DNA of 64,000 nt from contig NZ_CP012074.1 of the NCBI RefSeq assembly GCF_001262015.1, positions 1,744,501 to 1,808,500 on the forward strand. Direction: 5' to 3'. The notes beneath the pieces are model-generated. The model made no database searches. It was not told the DNA's origin and worked only from the letters and a program-made list of their open reading frames with translations. Shown piece after piece: positions 1 through 9,185 of this stretch. The first letter of the stretch is position 1. Each line of letters opens with the position of its first letter. The DNA comes from Prevotella fusca JCM 17724 (GTDB lineage Bacteria; Bacteroidota; Bacteroidia; Bacteroidales; Bacteroidaceae). The translations under genes were made by a program, and so were the position numbers.

Positions 1-189
1 TAATCATGGTAGCTGCAGAATGTCCGATTAGAATAGTTTTTTGTCCACTTAGCATAGCTCTATCGATACTTTTTTCTTATAATTTTACAACAGATTCAGT
101 AAAGAAGAACGTTTCCCTATGAACGAAAAATTACGATAGGAGGAACGTAGGCGAAGTTTGTTTTGCAAGTGTTTTGCGGGATTAATTGC

Positions 190-199
190 TATATTAGCA
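190..199 (+). promoter_or_regulatory. Possible -7 box for the cytolysin-like gene
   Basis: The sequence TATATTAGCA is one base from the strong box TATATTTGCA used elsewhere in this window. It would give a leader of about 50 bases before the start at 256. No well-spaced TTTG was found upstream, so the call is tentative. Confidence 0.4.
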
Positions 200-255
200 G
201 AAGGCGCATTACTTTATAAGCTCATTTATTTATTAACCTTTTAAAGAATTAAATT

Positions 256-2037
256 ATGGAGACAGATGACGACAGATTATCCAGGTACATAGACGGCATG
301 AGGCGTCAGCGAGCAGGTGATTCAGAAGATGGTCGAAATGTATCCAGCAGCGGATATGTCAGACCTACTTTAGTATCCTCAAGTGGAAGTTCCGATACTG
401 ACCGTCAGCGAACGGGTGGTTCTGAAGGAGGTCGAAATGTATCCAGCAGCGGATATATCAGACCTACTGGGGGATACTCAAGTGGAGGTTCCGATGCTGA
501 CCGTCGGCGAGCCATCAATGCCTACATCAGCGGTCTCATCGCTGATAGCAGCTTGCTCACATCATCCGAAATAGGATCTACCGGACCGAGACAGTCAGGA
601 CAGTATCTGAAAATACACCGTCGTGTGGACTGGCATGCCAAGGCGAAGACGTCGAGTGTTACCACCAGTTCAAACAACATCTTCCCCGGAGCGCTCATTG
701 TGGTTGACGGAAATGTGACCTCGCTCAACCCCACCATTCTGAATGTGAAGCGCGGTAAGGTGAATGTGCGCGTGGAGCAGTTCAATGGAGCCGTTATCAG
801 CGGGCGAGATTCCATTGTGGCTGATGCTTCCAAGGAATCCTCGGGAAGCATGGCCGTGGCTGTGGATCATGCCATTGATAATATCCTCCATGACTTCTAC
901 AACTCGGGTGTTACCATCCCACCGGGCATCGTTGACAAGACGGAGACCTACCACAGTTACAAGGAGGCCGAGTTCGGCATGCATGCCTCGGCAGGCTATG
1001 CCGGTGCATCACTCAAGGCTTCTTATGAGTCGAGTAGCAATTCCTGCCGCAGTATTTCCATCCGTGACTTCTGTCAGAAGTACTACACGGTGAAAGCCGA
1101 CCTGCCCGATGGTGATTATTCGCAGCTATTCGGTGATGATGTAACAGTAGACATGTTGCGCCGGAAGATACAAAACAATGCTCTGCTTTTCGTGGACTCC
1201 GTAACCTACGGGCGTCGTGCCTACTACTGTTCCGAGATAGAGACCCACTCTTCGTCTATGCTCGCCACGGCAGAAGCAGCCTACAGTACTTACTTCTCTG
1301 CTGACTCGAAGTGGAAGAAGAGTTCGCAGGACATACGGTTCAAATCGTGGTTCGTGCTTGACGGAGGAAACATTGCTGGAACCAGTGCCTTCTATGAGGG
1401 TGTGCCTGGCACCAATCTCATGGCGAGTAGCGACGGACAGGAAGATGGGCAGCAGACCACCCTCGACCGTATCATCGCCTATCAGGATGAGATGAAGAGG
1501 CGAGTGAACAATTATGTGCAGAGCGGCATCTCCATCGACCGCAACACGCAGGGTGTCATTCTCTCCTATACCACCTCGTTCATGTCGAATAACCTTGTGG
1601 CTGCTCAATTTGGCAATACGGGCAGTTACATCGAAGAAACAGTCATCCCGATTCATCCCGTGCAGATACTTTTCCAGAACCGTCGAGAAAGACCGAGATA
1701 CATTAGTGCCAGTTGGACGGAATATACCGTAGACGATTACGGGAATATCTGGGAAAGCCAGGTGGAGTATCCGAAGACCCATGTCGGAGGTAAGAGGGGA
1801 CTCAGTATAGAAGTTACAAGGAACACCTATCAGGTGAAGAACATTAACATCAAGGTGTGGGAAGGTGACAGTGTAAATATCGTGTCGGGTGGAAATATTC
1901 TGCTCGATGCCGACAACAACTACTATCCTTCGGAGGAGGTTTACTATGTTGTCTACTGGAACAGGTCCATGAAGGCTGAACTGCTTGACAAGGCACATTG
2001 GGATGCCCATGTGGGCATGGAGGTAGACCTCGGTTAG
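256..2037 (+). CDS. Cholesterol-dependent-cytolysin-like protein without signal peptide
   Basis: A 593-residue member of the thiol-activated cytolysin (CDC) fold. Recognisable family blocks occur in order: FPGALIV at 143-149, KYYTVKADLP at 275-284, VDSVTYGR at 313-320 followed by IETHSSS, LSYTTSFMSNN at 436-446, SYIEET at 457-462, and the domain-4 start ISASWTEYTVDDYGN at 483-497. The Trp-rich undecapeptide expected after NINIKV (529-534) is absent; WEGDSVNIVSGG stands there instead. The family's membrane cholesterol recognition is therefore probably lost or changed. The N-terminus (METDDDRLSR) is hydrophilic, with no signal peptide or lipobox. Residues 17-49 and 50-82 are a Ser/Gly-rich tandem duplication placed before the conserved fold. 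Known CDCs oligomerise into membrane pores; whether this one does, and how it would leave the cell, is not shown. It is monocistronic and ends in a strong terminator. Confidence 0.88.
   Translation: METDDDRLSRYIDGMRRQRAGDSEDGRNVSSSGYVRPTLVSSSGSSDTDRQRTGGSEGGRNVSSSGYIRPTGGYSSGGSDADRRRAINAYISGLIADSSLLTSSEIGSTGPRQSGQYLKIHRRVDWHAKAKTSSVTTSSNNIFPGALIVVDGNVTSLNPTILNVKRGKVNVRVEQFNGAVISGRDSIVADASKESSGSMAVAVDHAIDNILHDFYNSGVTIPPGIVDKTETYHSYKEAEFGMHASAGYAGASLKASYESSSNSCRSISIRDFCQKYYTVKADLPDGDYSQLFGDDVTVDMLRRKIQNNALLFVDSVTYGRRAYYCSEIETHSSSMLATAEAAYSTYFSADSKWKKSSQDIRFKSWFVLDGGNIAGTSAFYEGVPGTNLMASSDGQEDGQQTTLDRIIAYQDEMKRRVNNYVQSGISIDRNTQGVILSYTTSFMSNNLVAAQFGNTGSYIEETVIPIHPVQILFQNRRERPRYISASWTEYTVDDYGNIWESQVEYPKTHVGGKRGLSIEVTRNTYQVKNINIKVWEGDSVNIVSGGNILLDADNNYYPSEEVYYVVYWNRSMKAELLDKAHWDAHVGMEVDLG
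304..501 (+). repeat. Two 99-bp tandem repeats inside the cytolysin-like gene
   Basis: Copies at 304-402 and 403-501 are close to identical and keep frame (33 codons each). A short third start (cgtcggcg, 502) follows. The units encode Ser/Gly-rich segments containing NVSSSGY. Confidence 0.9.
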
Positions 2038-2138
2038 TCTCCCTGCCAGCATCGCATCTGTGAGCGGTTGCGTAGTGTGCAAATCAGATAGTTCACCTGC
2101 ACTGCCCTCGGGCTTCTGTTCGTTGGAGACAAATCACT

Positions 2139-2173
2139 GAAAGAGGCGGCTGTGCCGTCCTCTTTCTTTTTTT
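2139..2173 (+). terminator. Rho-independent terminator of the cytolysin-like gene
   Basis: GAAAGAGGCGGC pairs with GCCGTCCTCTTTC (one bulged base) around a TGT loop, followed by an uninterrupted run of seven T. Confidence 0.85.
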
Positions 2174-2194
2174 CTCCCTTTCACGATATGTTCT

Positions 2195-2202
2195 TATCTT
2201 TG
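2195..2202 (+). promoter_or_regulatory. Orphan -7 promoter box TATCTTTG
   Basis: A perfect box facing right, just past a terminator. No credible reading frame follows before the lipoprotein promoter 350 bases on. It may drive a small RNA or be the remnant of a lost gene. Between here and 2588 I see only this box, repeat array 2356-2444 and the lipoprotein promoter. Confidence 0.4.
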
Positions 2203-2355
2203 TAACAGGTTGTTCGATTTATACAAAGCGTTGTATATAAACCCTGAAGATGGCTCACCAGATTCTGTAGTAAGTTACGTACTTAAACCAATCAACCAAG
2301 GTTAAACATAAACCTGAAAGTAGTCAGCCGGAAACATTGAAACCACGCTTTATGC

Positions 2356-2444
2356 AATTTATTTTCATGAAAAGAAATATTTTTTTTCGTGAAGATAAAT
2401 ATTTTTTTTCATGAAAATAAATTCTTCTTCTCGTGAAAATAATT
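2356..2444. repeat. 22-bp-period palindromic array, family 1, copy A
   Basis: Four units with dyad cores CATG, CGTG, CATG, CGTG begin at 2366, 2388, 2410 and 2432, so every interval is 22 bp. AT-rich arms (TTTTCATGAAAA type) alternate with AATATT-type centres half a period away. Confidence 0.9.
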
Positions 2445-2535
2445 CATTCGGGAGGGTTGTGGGGACGTAGCGAAGGCTTCTGAAGAGCTGTCAGACATGT
2501 ATAATTCAGTGGTAAGAAAAGGTGTCTTTAGTAGC

Positions 2536-2564
2536 TTGTTATTCTTTTTTTGTCTATATTTGCA
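2536..2564 (+). promoter_or_regulatory. Promoter of the lipoprotein gene
   Basis: Box TATATTTGCA at 2555-2564 with TTG at 2536-2538. It covers the upstream in-frame ATG at 2550 and therefore supports translation from 2589. Confidence 0.7.
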
Positions 2565-2588
2565 AATGAAAATAATTCTATATACGAT

Positions 2589-3362
2589 ATGAAACAATTC
2601 TGTAAGGTTATTCTTTGTTTAAGCTGTGTGGCATTTGTGCTGAGTGGCTGCCGTGATAAGGCGCAGTCTAAAGCTGATGCTGCAGACTCTTTGGTTTCGA
2701 CAGGGCAGACGGTTAAGCCGGTGTCAAAGTCGGAAAAGGAAGAAGATATACATAAGTATGAGGTTGCTGACCGGCAACGGATAACAGATTTCATTCCTAA
2801 AGGTTATAAACTTTTCAACAAGATTTCGGGCGACTTGAACAAAGACGGGTATATTGATTGCGTGTTGATCATCAAGGCAACACGCAAGGATGGCTTCGTG
2901 AAAGATTTTAAAGACGAGGTGGTTGACCGAAACCGCAGGGGGATTATCGTGCTGTTCAACAAAGAGGGCGTCTACGAAGTTGCATCTAAGAATTACACTT
3001 GCTTCTCGTCAGAGAATGAGGACGGCGGCATTTATTTCTCTCCCGATTTGGGTGTAATCATAAAGGACGGTAAATTGTATCTACATTATTATTACGGCCG
3101 ATATGGTTATTGGGAGTATTGTTTCCGTTATCAAGACTCTGACTTTATGTTGATAGGTTATGAGTCTTCAAGTGATCGTGGCCCGGTAGTGCTTAGAAAA
3201 GTGAGTGTCAATTTCCTCACCAGAGTTAAGTATGTTGATGAAAATATCAATCCAGAAGGCGAAGAAGAGGATGAAGAGTTTGAACGTGAGGTTATAAAAC
3301 TAAAGAAAAGACCGTTAAAGAAACTATCGGAGATAGCTGATTTCGACGAACTTGAAATATAG
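2589..3362 (+). CDS. Lipoprotein with FG-GAP-like acidic loop
   Basis: 257 residues. The signal peptide ends in a lipobox (LSGC, Cys19), so it is probably a surface or periplasmic lipoprotein. After a charged linker, the segment ISGDLNKDGYIDCVLI resembles the calcium-binding loops of FG-GAP/VCBS repeats (D-x-N-x-D-G). The rest is rich in aromatic residues and the tail is acidic then basic (EGEEEDEEFERE ... KLKK). I do not recognise a function. Start 2589 is chosen because the promoter lies over the upstream ATG and because the signal peptide begins there. A decayed paralogue follows directly, and a related lipoprotein with the same loop type lies at 54268. Confidence 0.8.
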   Translation: MKQFCKVILCLSCVAFVLSGCRDKAQSKADAADSLVSTGQTVKPVSKSEKEEDIHKYEVADRQRITDFIPKGYKLFNKISGDLNKDGYIDCVLIIKATRKDGFVKDFKDEVVDRNRRGIIVLFNKEGVYEVASKNYTCFSSENEDGGIYFSPDLGVIIKDGKLYLHYYYGRYGYWEYCFRYQDSDFMLIGYESSSDRGPVVLRKVSVNFLTRVKYVDENINPEGEEEDEEFEREVIKLKKRPLKKLSEIADFDELEI

Positions 3363-3409
3363 AGATTGAATACTGATGATTAATAGATAAGATATAAGCG
3401 TTGAAGCGA

Positions 3410-3741
3410 ATGAATAAGACTGTAGTAGGGCTGGTATTAGCGGTCTTTATGTTAGTTGGCTGTCGTGATAAGGCACAGAGTTCAGGTGATGCTGCTGACT
3501 TTTTAGCCATGACAGCAAAATCAGTGAAGGTGACTTCAGATTCAGTAAAGAAAGATAAAGAAAGCCAAGTAGAGGATGGTGACCGACGACGGATAACAGA
3601 CTTCGTACCTCAAGGGTACAAACTAATGATGGAGAAAAGGCTGAAGAATACGAACGAGAAGATTTTAAATTGAAGAAAGCTCTATTACTAAAGCTCTCTG
3701 AGATTCGTGCTTTTGAAAACTTGGAATTTGAGCAAGAATAA
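3410..3741 (+). pseudogene. Deleted paralogue of the preceding lipoprotein
   Basis: The first 75 or so codons parallel the upstream gene: signal peptide, lipobox (LVGCRDKAQS) and RRRITDFVPQGYKL. The sequence then jumps, in another frame, to a copy of the parent's last 35 or so codons, YEREDFKLKKALL then LSEIRAFENLEFEQE, ending at TAA 3739-3741. The original frame stops at 3673. About 450 bp of the middle is missing and the join is out of frame. The product, if any, would be a short lipopeptide. This looks like tandem gene duplication followed by internal deletion. Confidence 0.8.
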
Positions 3742-3895
3742 GTAAAACAACTAATAATTAAGCTATATTTCAAGGCTTGCGTATAAGCCCCGAGAGCTTG
3801 CCTTTAAACGTATAGAGTGCAAGAATCGGCTCAAAATACCATTCATTTTACTCGTTTTTAGGCTCACGATGAGCCGATAATTAGCTTTTTATTGC

Positions 3896-3905
3896 TATAT
3901 TTGCA
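3896..3905 (+). promoter_or_regulatory. -7 box of the first Fic gene
   Basis: Perfect TATATTTGCA, 20 bases before the ATG at 3926. Confidence 0.65.
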
Positions 3906-3925
3906 CCGATTAAGGTTTGTAAGTC

Positions 3926-4960
3926 ATGAATGAATCAAGAGACATATTGCAATATCTGCATTATCATCCACTCTCTTCTCGTGGTGATATTACTGCTGGA
4001 ACGGCTTTCAAAGGTAGTGATGCAACTTTGAAACGTGTGATAGCAGCAGGCATTAAGGCAGGTGACATCGTGGCAGAAGGAAAGGCACGTGCTACTCGTT
4101 ATAGGCTTTCTCCCCAAGCTCAGTTACTGATGCCACTCAATCTTGATACCTATTTCGCACTTGAAGTGGATGAGCGACAGGTGCAAAGCAGTTACAATTT
4201 TGAATTAATTAATGGTCTACTCACAGAAACAAGACTTTTCTCAGACAAAGAGCAAGCTCACCTTGATGCGTTACAAGATGAATTTCGGCAGCATGTCAAT
4301 GAGTTGACTGATAATGAGTATCGTAAGGAGATGGAGCGGTTAGGAATTGATCTTAGTTGGAAGTCTTCGCAAATAGAAGGTAACACATATACTTTGCTTG
4401 AAACAGAACGTTTGCTCCGTGAGAGTAAGACAGCAGAAGGTAAGACGAAAGAAGAGGCTGTGATGCTGCTCAATCATAAGGATGCTTTGAGCTTTATCCT
4501 TGATAACCCAGACTATCTACAGGAACTAACGGTTAGTCATATAGAGGATATTCACCAATTACTAACAAAGGATCTCTCTATAGATAAAGGTCTTCGTCGT
4601 CATCGTGTTGGTATTACTGGAACCAATTACCATCCTTTAGATAACGAGTTTCAAATCCGTGAAGCTATGAGAGATGCTTGTAAGCTAATCAACAGTAAAT
4701 ATAATATCTTTGAGAAAGCCTTACTCACACTCTTACTTCTGTCTTATATTCAACCCTTCTCAGATGGAAATAAGCGCACAGCACGTATTACGAGCAATGC
4801 AATACTTATCGCTAATGACTATTGTCCACTTAGTTTTCGTTCCATAGACTCTATAGACTATAAGAAAGCTATGCTCATTTTTTATGAGCAGAATAACCTT
4901 TATGCTTTTAAGCAAATATTCATAGAACAATTTGAATTTGCCGTAAAGGAGTATTTTTAA
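3926..4960 (+). CDS. Fic-domain protein with winged-helix N-terminus and degenerate catalytic motif
   Basis: 344 residues. Residues 1-70 look like a helix-turn-helix region (SSRGDITAGTAF ... ATRYRLSP). The Fic domain carries the class II inhibitory motif SSQIEGN, with Glu151 as the expected autoinhibitory Glu. The active-site loop reads IQPFSDGNKRTAR at 275-287: the invariant catalytic His of HPFxxGNxR is Gln276 (codon CAA at 4751-4753). Fic enzymes usually transfer AMP to Ser, Thr or Tyr of a target, using that His as base. This copy is therefore probably inactive in AMPylation, or works differently, while keeping the nucleotide-binding DGNKR. It is monocistronic, with a bidirectional terminator downstream. 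A second, intact Fic gene lies at 55085. Confidence 0.9.
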   Translation: MNESRDILQYLHYHPLSSRGDITAGTAFKGSDATLKRVIAAGIKAGDIVAEGKARATRYRLSPQAQLLMPLNLDTYFALEVDERQVQSSYNFELINGLLTETRLFSDKEQAHLDALQDEFRQHVNELTDNEYRKEMERLGIDLSWKSSQIEGNTYTLLETERLLRESKTAEGKTKEEAVMLLNHKDALSFILDNPDYLQELTVSHIEDIHQLLTKDLSIDKGLRRHRVGITGTNYHPLDNEFQIREAMRDACKLINSKYNIFEKALLTLLLLSYIQPFSDGNKRTARITSNAILIANDYCPLSFRSIDSIDYKKAMLIFYEQNNLYAFKQIFIEQFEFAVKEYF

Positions 4961-5070
4961 TGCAAAAGAAGATGTGAACGTCGATTTATATTTACGCTTT
5001 TTGAGGTGCTAACTTAGAGATTTGGGGTTAACAGAGGGAGACTTACTTTTACGAAAACAATACGGAAAAA

Positions 5071-5117
5071 AGGCAATTATAAAGTGTGGAGATTCACACA
5101 TTATAATTGCCTCTTTA
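5071..5117. terminator. Bidirectional terminator between fic and metG
   Basis: AGGCAATTATAA and AGTGTG pair with TCACACA and TTATAATTGCCT. A T-run follows on the metG strand and a shorter one on the fic strand. Confidence 0.8.
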
Positions 5118-5147
5118 GGTTATTTGAAAAAGCCGCTTGGGCTTATC

Positions 5148-7211
5148 TTATCCCACCTGACTACCCGGTTTCACCTCACCCATGGTAGTTGTGACGGTGA
5201 GTGAGCCGTCGAAGTTGACAGCTGAGAGAATCATTCCCTGACTTTCAATGCCCATCATCTTGCGAGGAGCAAAGTTAGCCACGAAGAGAACGTCCTTACC
5301 TGTGAGCTGTTCTGGCTCATAGTAGGCTGCAATACCGCTGAGGATAGTGCGCTCAACACCTGAACCATCGTCGATGGTGAACTGCAAGAGCTTCTTACTC
5401 TTCTTCACCTTCTCGCACTTGATGATATGTCCTACACGGATATCGAGCTTCTCGAAGTCCTCGAAAGGAATATCCTTCTTGATTGGTTCAGCCTTGTATG
5501 AAGCGGCTTCGTTCGCCTTCTTTGTTTCTTCTAACTTATTGAGCTGAGCATCGATAGCCTCATCCTCAATCTTCTCGAAGAGCAACTCTGGTTCAGCAAG
5601 CTGCTTGCCGGCAGCAAGGAGTTCGGTAGAACCGAGTTCACTCCAGTCATACTCCGTCATGTTAATCAGCTCACGAAGTTTCTTACTGCTGAATGGCAAG
5701 AATGGTTCGAAAGCAATACTGAGGTTGGCAACGAGCTGAAGCGAGATGTTGAGGATGGTCTCCACACGCTTAGGGTCAGTCTTCCAGAGCTTCCAAGGCT
5801 CAGTCTCCGCAATGTATTTGTTACCGATGCGGGCAAGGTTCATTGCCTCCTTCTGTGCCTCACGGAACTTGAAGATGTCAAGATAAGCCTCAACCTTTGC
5901 CTTTACGTCCTTGAACTCTTGAATTGTCTGGCGGTCAATCTCCTCTAATTCACCACAGGCAGGAACCACACCGTTCCAATACTTCTTCGTCAACTGCAGT
6001 GCACGGTTCACGAAGTTACCGTAAACAGCAACGAGTTCAGAGTTGTTACGCTCCTGAAAGTCTTTCCAAGTGAAGTTGTTATCCTTGGTCTCCGGAGCGT
6101 TGGCAGTCAGCACATAGCGCAGCACATCCTGCTTCCCTTCAAAGTCGCGGAGGTACTCATGGAGCCATACTGCCCAGTTCTTACTTGTAGAAATCTTGTC
6201 GTCTTCAAGGTTGAGGAACTCATTTGAAGGTACGTTGTCTGGCAAAATATAATCGCCATGAGCCTTCAACATCGTCGGGAAGATAAGACAATGGAACACG
6301 ATGTTGTCCTTACCGATGAAGTGAACAAGGCGGGATTCCGGGTCCTGCCACCACTTCTCCCAGCTGCCGAAGCGTTCTGGATTACTGTCGCAAAGCTCCT
6401 TTGTATTTGATATATAGCCGATTGGTGCATCGAACCATACGTAAAGCACCTTGCCCTCGGCTCCCTCTACAGGTACAGGAATACCCCAATCGAGGTCGCG
6501 GGTCATGGCACGTGGCTGGAGATCCATGTCCAACCAGCTCTTACACTGACCGTAAACGTTTGGTCGCCACTCCTTATGATCCTCAAGAATCCACTGCTTC
6601 AGCCACTCCTGATAGTCGTTCAGTGGCAGGTACCAGTTCTTTGTCTTCTTGATAACAGGCTGCGAACCAGAGATTGTTGAGTGTGGATTCTTCAATTCCA
6701 TAGGGCTGAGGTCGCTGCCACACTTCTCACACTGATCGCCGTAGGCATTCGGATTGCCGCAGTGAGGACACTCACCCATGATGTAACGGTCGGCAAGGAA
6801 CTGGTGAGCTTCCTCATCATAGTACTGCTCACTCTCCTGTTCTACGAGCTTACCGTCGTCATATAGCTTACGGAAGAAGTCAGAAGCAAACTTGTGGTGG
6901 GTCTCGCTTGTCGTACGGCTGTACACATCAAACGAGATACCGAATTCCTCGAAAGAGTCCTTAATCATCTTATGATAGCGGTCGCATACGTCCTGCGGGG
7001 TGATTCCTTCCTTCTTTGCACGGATTGTGATTGGCACACCGTGCTCGTCACTGCCACCGATAAAGATTACCTCACGCTTCTTCAGTCGGAGATAACGCAC
7101 ATAGATATCGGCTGGAACATATACACCAGCAAGGTGTCCTATATGTACACCACCATTAGCGTATGGCAATGCCGCAGTAACCGTGGTGCGCTTGAATTTC
7201 TTTTCTTCCAT
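5148..7211 (-). CDS. metG: Methionine-tRNA ligase
   Basis: 687 residues; charges tRNA-Met with methionine in the cytoplasm. [12 protein letters not shown] near residues 16-26 is the class I HIGH region. The KMSKS loop reads KISTS near residue 340, as is common in this family. A zinc knuckle ([18 protein letters not shown]) lies in the connective domain near residue 145-165. The last 100 residues ([20 protein letters not shown]) form the EMAP/Trbp111 tRNA-binding domain that makes the dimeric long form. It is transcribed alone from a well-formed promoter. No anomaly was seen. Confidence 0.98.
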   Translation of the reverse strand: MEEKKFKRTTVTAALPYANGGVHIGHLAGVYVPADIYVRYLRLKKREVIFIGGSDEHGVPITIRAKKEGITPQDVCDRYHKMIKDSFEEFGISFDVYSRTTSETHHKFASDFFRKLYDDGKLVEQESEQYYDEEAHQFLADRYIMGECPHCGNPNAYGDQCEKCGSDLSPMELKNPHSTISGSQPVIKKTKNWYLPLNDYQEWLKQWILEDHKEWRPNVYGQCKSWLDMDLQPRAMTRDLDWGIPVPVEGAEGKVLYVWFDAPIGYISNTKELCDSNPERFGSWEKWWQDPESRLVHFIGKDNIVFHCLIFPTMLKAHGDYILPDNVPSNEFLNLEDDKISTSKNWAVWLHEYLRDFEGKQDVLRYVLTANAPETKDNNFTWKDFQERNNSELVAVYGNFVNRALQLTKKYWNGVVPACGELEEIDRQTIQEFKDVKAKVEAYLDIFKFREAQKEAMNLARIGNKYIAETEPWKLWKTDPKRVETILNISLQLVANLSIAFEPFLPFSSKKLRELINMTEYDWSELGSTELLAAGKQLAEPELLFEKIEDEAIDAQLNKLEETKKANEAASYKAEPIKKDIPFEDFEKLDIRVGHIIKCEKVKKSKKLLQFTIDDGSGVERTILSGIAAYYEPEQLTGKDVLFVANFAPRKMMGIESQGMILSAVNFDGSLTVTTTMGEVKPGSQVG

Positions 7212-7237
7212 ATCTGTTTGATTATTTATTTTCTACT

Positions 7238-7270
7238 TGCAAAGTTACAGTAAATAAGGTAAATGACAAA
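7238..7270 (-). promoter_or_regulatory. metG promoter
   Basis: On the minus strand, TAACTTTGCA (7247-7238) with TTTG (7270-7267) 19 bases upstream: the standard Bacteroidetes spacing. Confidence 0.75.
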
Positions 7271-7431
7271 GGAAATGGCTGTGTAACCTGATAATTAACT
7301 TTTTTCGTTCTTCCAAACGTGACTTGTGCAGCTTATTTGCAACTCGGAAAATAAGTAAAAACAGCATTCGAAAGTGTATCTTTATGTTCTGAAAACCTGT
7401 AAGGTCAATGCATGGAATCAGCTTTATATCT

Positions 7432-9153
7432 TCATTTTAGAGGTAAGGTGAAATTCATCCGTTCCTGTGTGATGGGATGAGTGAACTCAAGGTATTCTGC
7501 GTGCAGCCAAAGGCGTTCAGAACGTTGACCGTATAGGCTGTCACCGATGATAGGAGTTCCCAGTCCGTCTGGATGCGCACAATGGATGCGCAGTTGATGA
7601 GTACGACCAGTCAGCGGATAGAGTTCAATCTTCACTGCTTCCAACGCTTCCTTGCCATATGTTGTCTTGCCGATAATACGATATTCTGTGATGGCAGGCT
7701 TGCCGTTTTCAGTGTCAACACGCTGTCGGGGACGGTCGTTCGGGTCGAGAGAGAGCGGAAGTTCTATCTGTCCTGATGCTGGCAACTGCTTGTCGAGGAC
7801 AGCAAGTGGAAGCAAAGCAACGTACTTCTTCTTTACAGTCCGCCCTATGAATTGCTCCTGTAAAGCCTTGTAAATCTCAGAAGTGCGGGCAACAACGAGC
7901 AAACCACTCGTAGCCATGTCCAACCGATGCACCATAAACGCATCATTCTTACCCTGCCATCGTCCTTTTAGAACACTATAAACTGATGGCTGGCAGCCTT
8001 TTCCGGGAACAGAAAGCAAGCCCGACGGCTTGGCAACGACTGCAAGGTAATCGTCTTCATAGAGTATTTTTACGTCTGTAGAAAGAGTAGTTTTGGTTTC
8101 ATTTTCAGCCTCGTTATGACCTTTGTTTTCAATGTCTACCCCTTCCAACATCCACTCCAAGATAGGTTTACATTTTCCGTTGCAAGCAGGATAATAGTAA
8201 CCATGCTGTCGAATCTCAGTCTTTGGCGATGGTCCCCACCAGAACATAGCCATGCTAATAGGCTTAAAACCATGCAGGAAGGCATATTGCAAGAGCTTCG
8301 GTTCACAGCACTCGCCAGCTCCGGAGGGCGGAAGGAGCGAGGGTGCAAGCCCCTTTTCAGTGGCACGTTCAGCAGGGGTTGTGGCTTTTGCGTGGGCAGC
8401 CTTGGTACGTGCAGGACTATTCTTCAGATAGTAATCACGGAAAATATCGAGCAGGTTCTTGCGTTCTTCGTGTGCATTGAGCAGTGAGAACTGGGAGAAA
8501 AGCCAACGTTGCAGATGGTCAGACTTCATTTTCCGCTCCCGCTTCCATGATGTTATCTGGTCCTGAAAGTCATTTACGGCAGTCTGTGCAGCAGTAATCT
8601 GCTCTGCGTATACCTGTTTCTTACGGTGCAATTCCGCTTTAAGAAACTGGCTCTGGCGTGTCATTTCGTTTCGTTCCTCCTCTGAAATAAAAGCCTCCTT
8701 GCGGCGTTTATCACGCAAGAACTTAGCCCCCTGCATCACCTTCCGTGCTTCCTCGATTGCCTTTTCAGCTTCCTGCTGAATCGTTTTTAGCCTTTCCTTT
8801 GCCTGTCGGTAGGCTGTTGAGGCTTTCAGTTGGGCTATCTGCGTGTTCAAATGGGTAATCTCAGCCTCGTGAATCTTGAAGTAACCATCGGGCTGGAGAT
8901 AGTCAAAGACAGCAGGAACGAAGTCTTCTCCCTCGTCTGCTATCTGCCCTGAATAGGCTTGCAGATAGCCAATCTCTCCGTCTCGCTCAACAATCAGAAC
9001 GCCATACATCTTCCCTTCGGTAGGTGTCATAGGGAGATTTGCCTGCAACTGCTTGGCTGCAGTACGGCAAAGAGCGTCTGGTTCGTAATCGAAAGGATTA
9101 TTAAACCGAGCGGGTAAGGGCTGTTTTGATAGGATAGGATGAAACTTCACCAT
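7432..9153 (-). CDS. RluA-type pseudouridine synthase with long coiled-coil N-terminus
   Basis: 573 residues from the ATG at 9153. The C-terminal 220 residues are an RluA-family synthase isomerising uridine in rRNA or tRNA: HRLDMATSGLLVVA holds the catalytic Asp, and GRTHQLRIHCAHP follows. The N-terminal half begins FHPILSKQPLPARFNNPFDYEPD and is followed by a highly charged Lys/Glu/Gln helix of about 130 residues, predicted coiled coil. A conserved middle block reads GAGECCEPKLLQYAF ... MFWWG. This long architecture is, from memory, usual in Bacteroidetes. The upstream in-frame ATG at 9201 is rejected because it lies in repeat sequence before the promoter. The -7 box practically touches the chosen ATG. 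The RNA target cannot be named. Confidence 0.88.
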   Translation of the reverse strand: MVKFHPILSKQPLPARFNNPFDYEPDALCRTAAKQLQANLPMTPTEGKMYGVLIVERDGEIGYLQAYSGQIADEGEDFVPAVFDYLQPDGYFKIHEAEITHLNTQIAQLKASTAYRQAKERLKTIQQEAEKAIEEARKVMQGAKFLRDKRRKEAFISEEERNEMTRQSQFLKAELHRKKQVYAEQITAAQTAVNDFQDQITSWKRERKMKSDHLQRWLFSQFSLLNAHEERKNLLDIFRDYYLKNSPARTKAAHAKATTPAERATEKGLAPSLLPPSGAGECCEPKLLQYAFLHGFKPISMAMFWWGPSPKTEIRQHGYYYPACNGKCKPILEWMLEGVDIENKGHNEAENETKTTLSTDVKILYEDDYLAVVAKPSGLLSVPGKGCQPSVYSVLKGRWQGKNDAFMVHRLDMATSGLLVVARTSEIYKALQEQFIGRTVKKKYVALLPLAVLDKQLPASGQIELPLSLDPNDRPRQRVDTENGKPAITEYRIIGKTTYGKEALEAVKIELYPLTGRTHQLRIHCAHPDGLGTPIIGDSLYGQRSERLWLHAEYLEFTHPITQERMNFTLPLK

Positions 9154-9154
9154 G

Positions 9155-9185
9155 CAAAGGTAAGGAAAAGTTGACGAGTTGACAA
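9155..9185 (-). promoter_or_regulatory. Promoter abutting the pseudouridine synthase start codon
   Basis: Minus strand TACCTTTG (9162-9155) with TTG (9185-9183) 20 bases upstream. The ATG at 9153 begins one base after the box, so the transcript would be leaderless or start within the codon. Confidence 0.5.

Noticed and set aside
1126..2082. 318-codon minus-strand open frame opposite the cytolysin-like gene
   Set aside because: It is antisense to a gene with clear family motifs, has no recognisable domain and no promoter, and is explained by codon bias of the real gene.
5022..5204. 60-codon frame between fic and metG
   Set aside because: It is read through the bidirectional terminator and into the antisense of metG.
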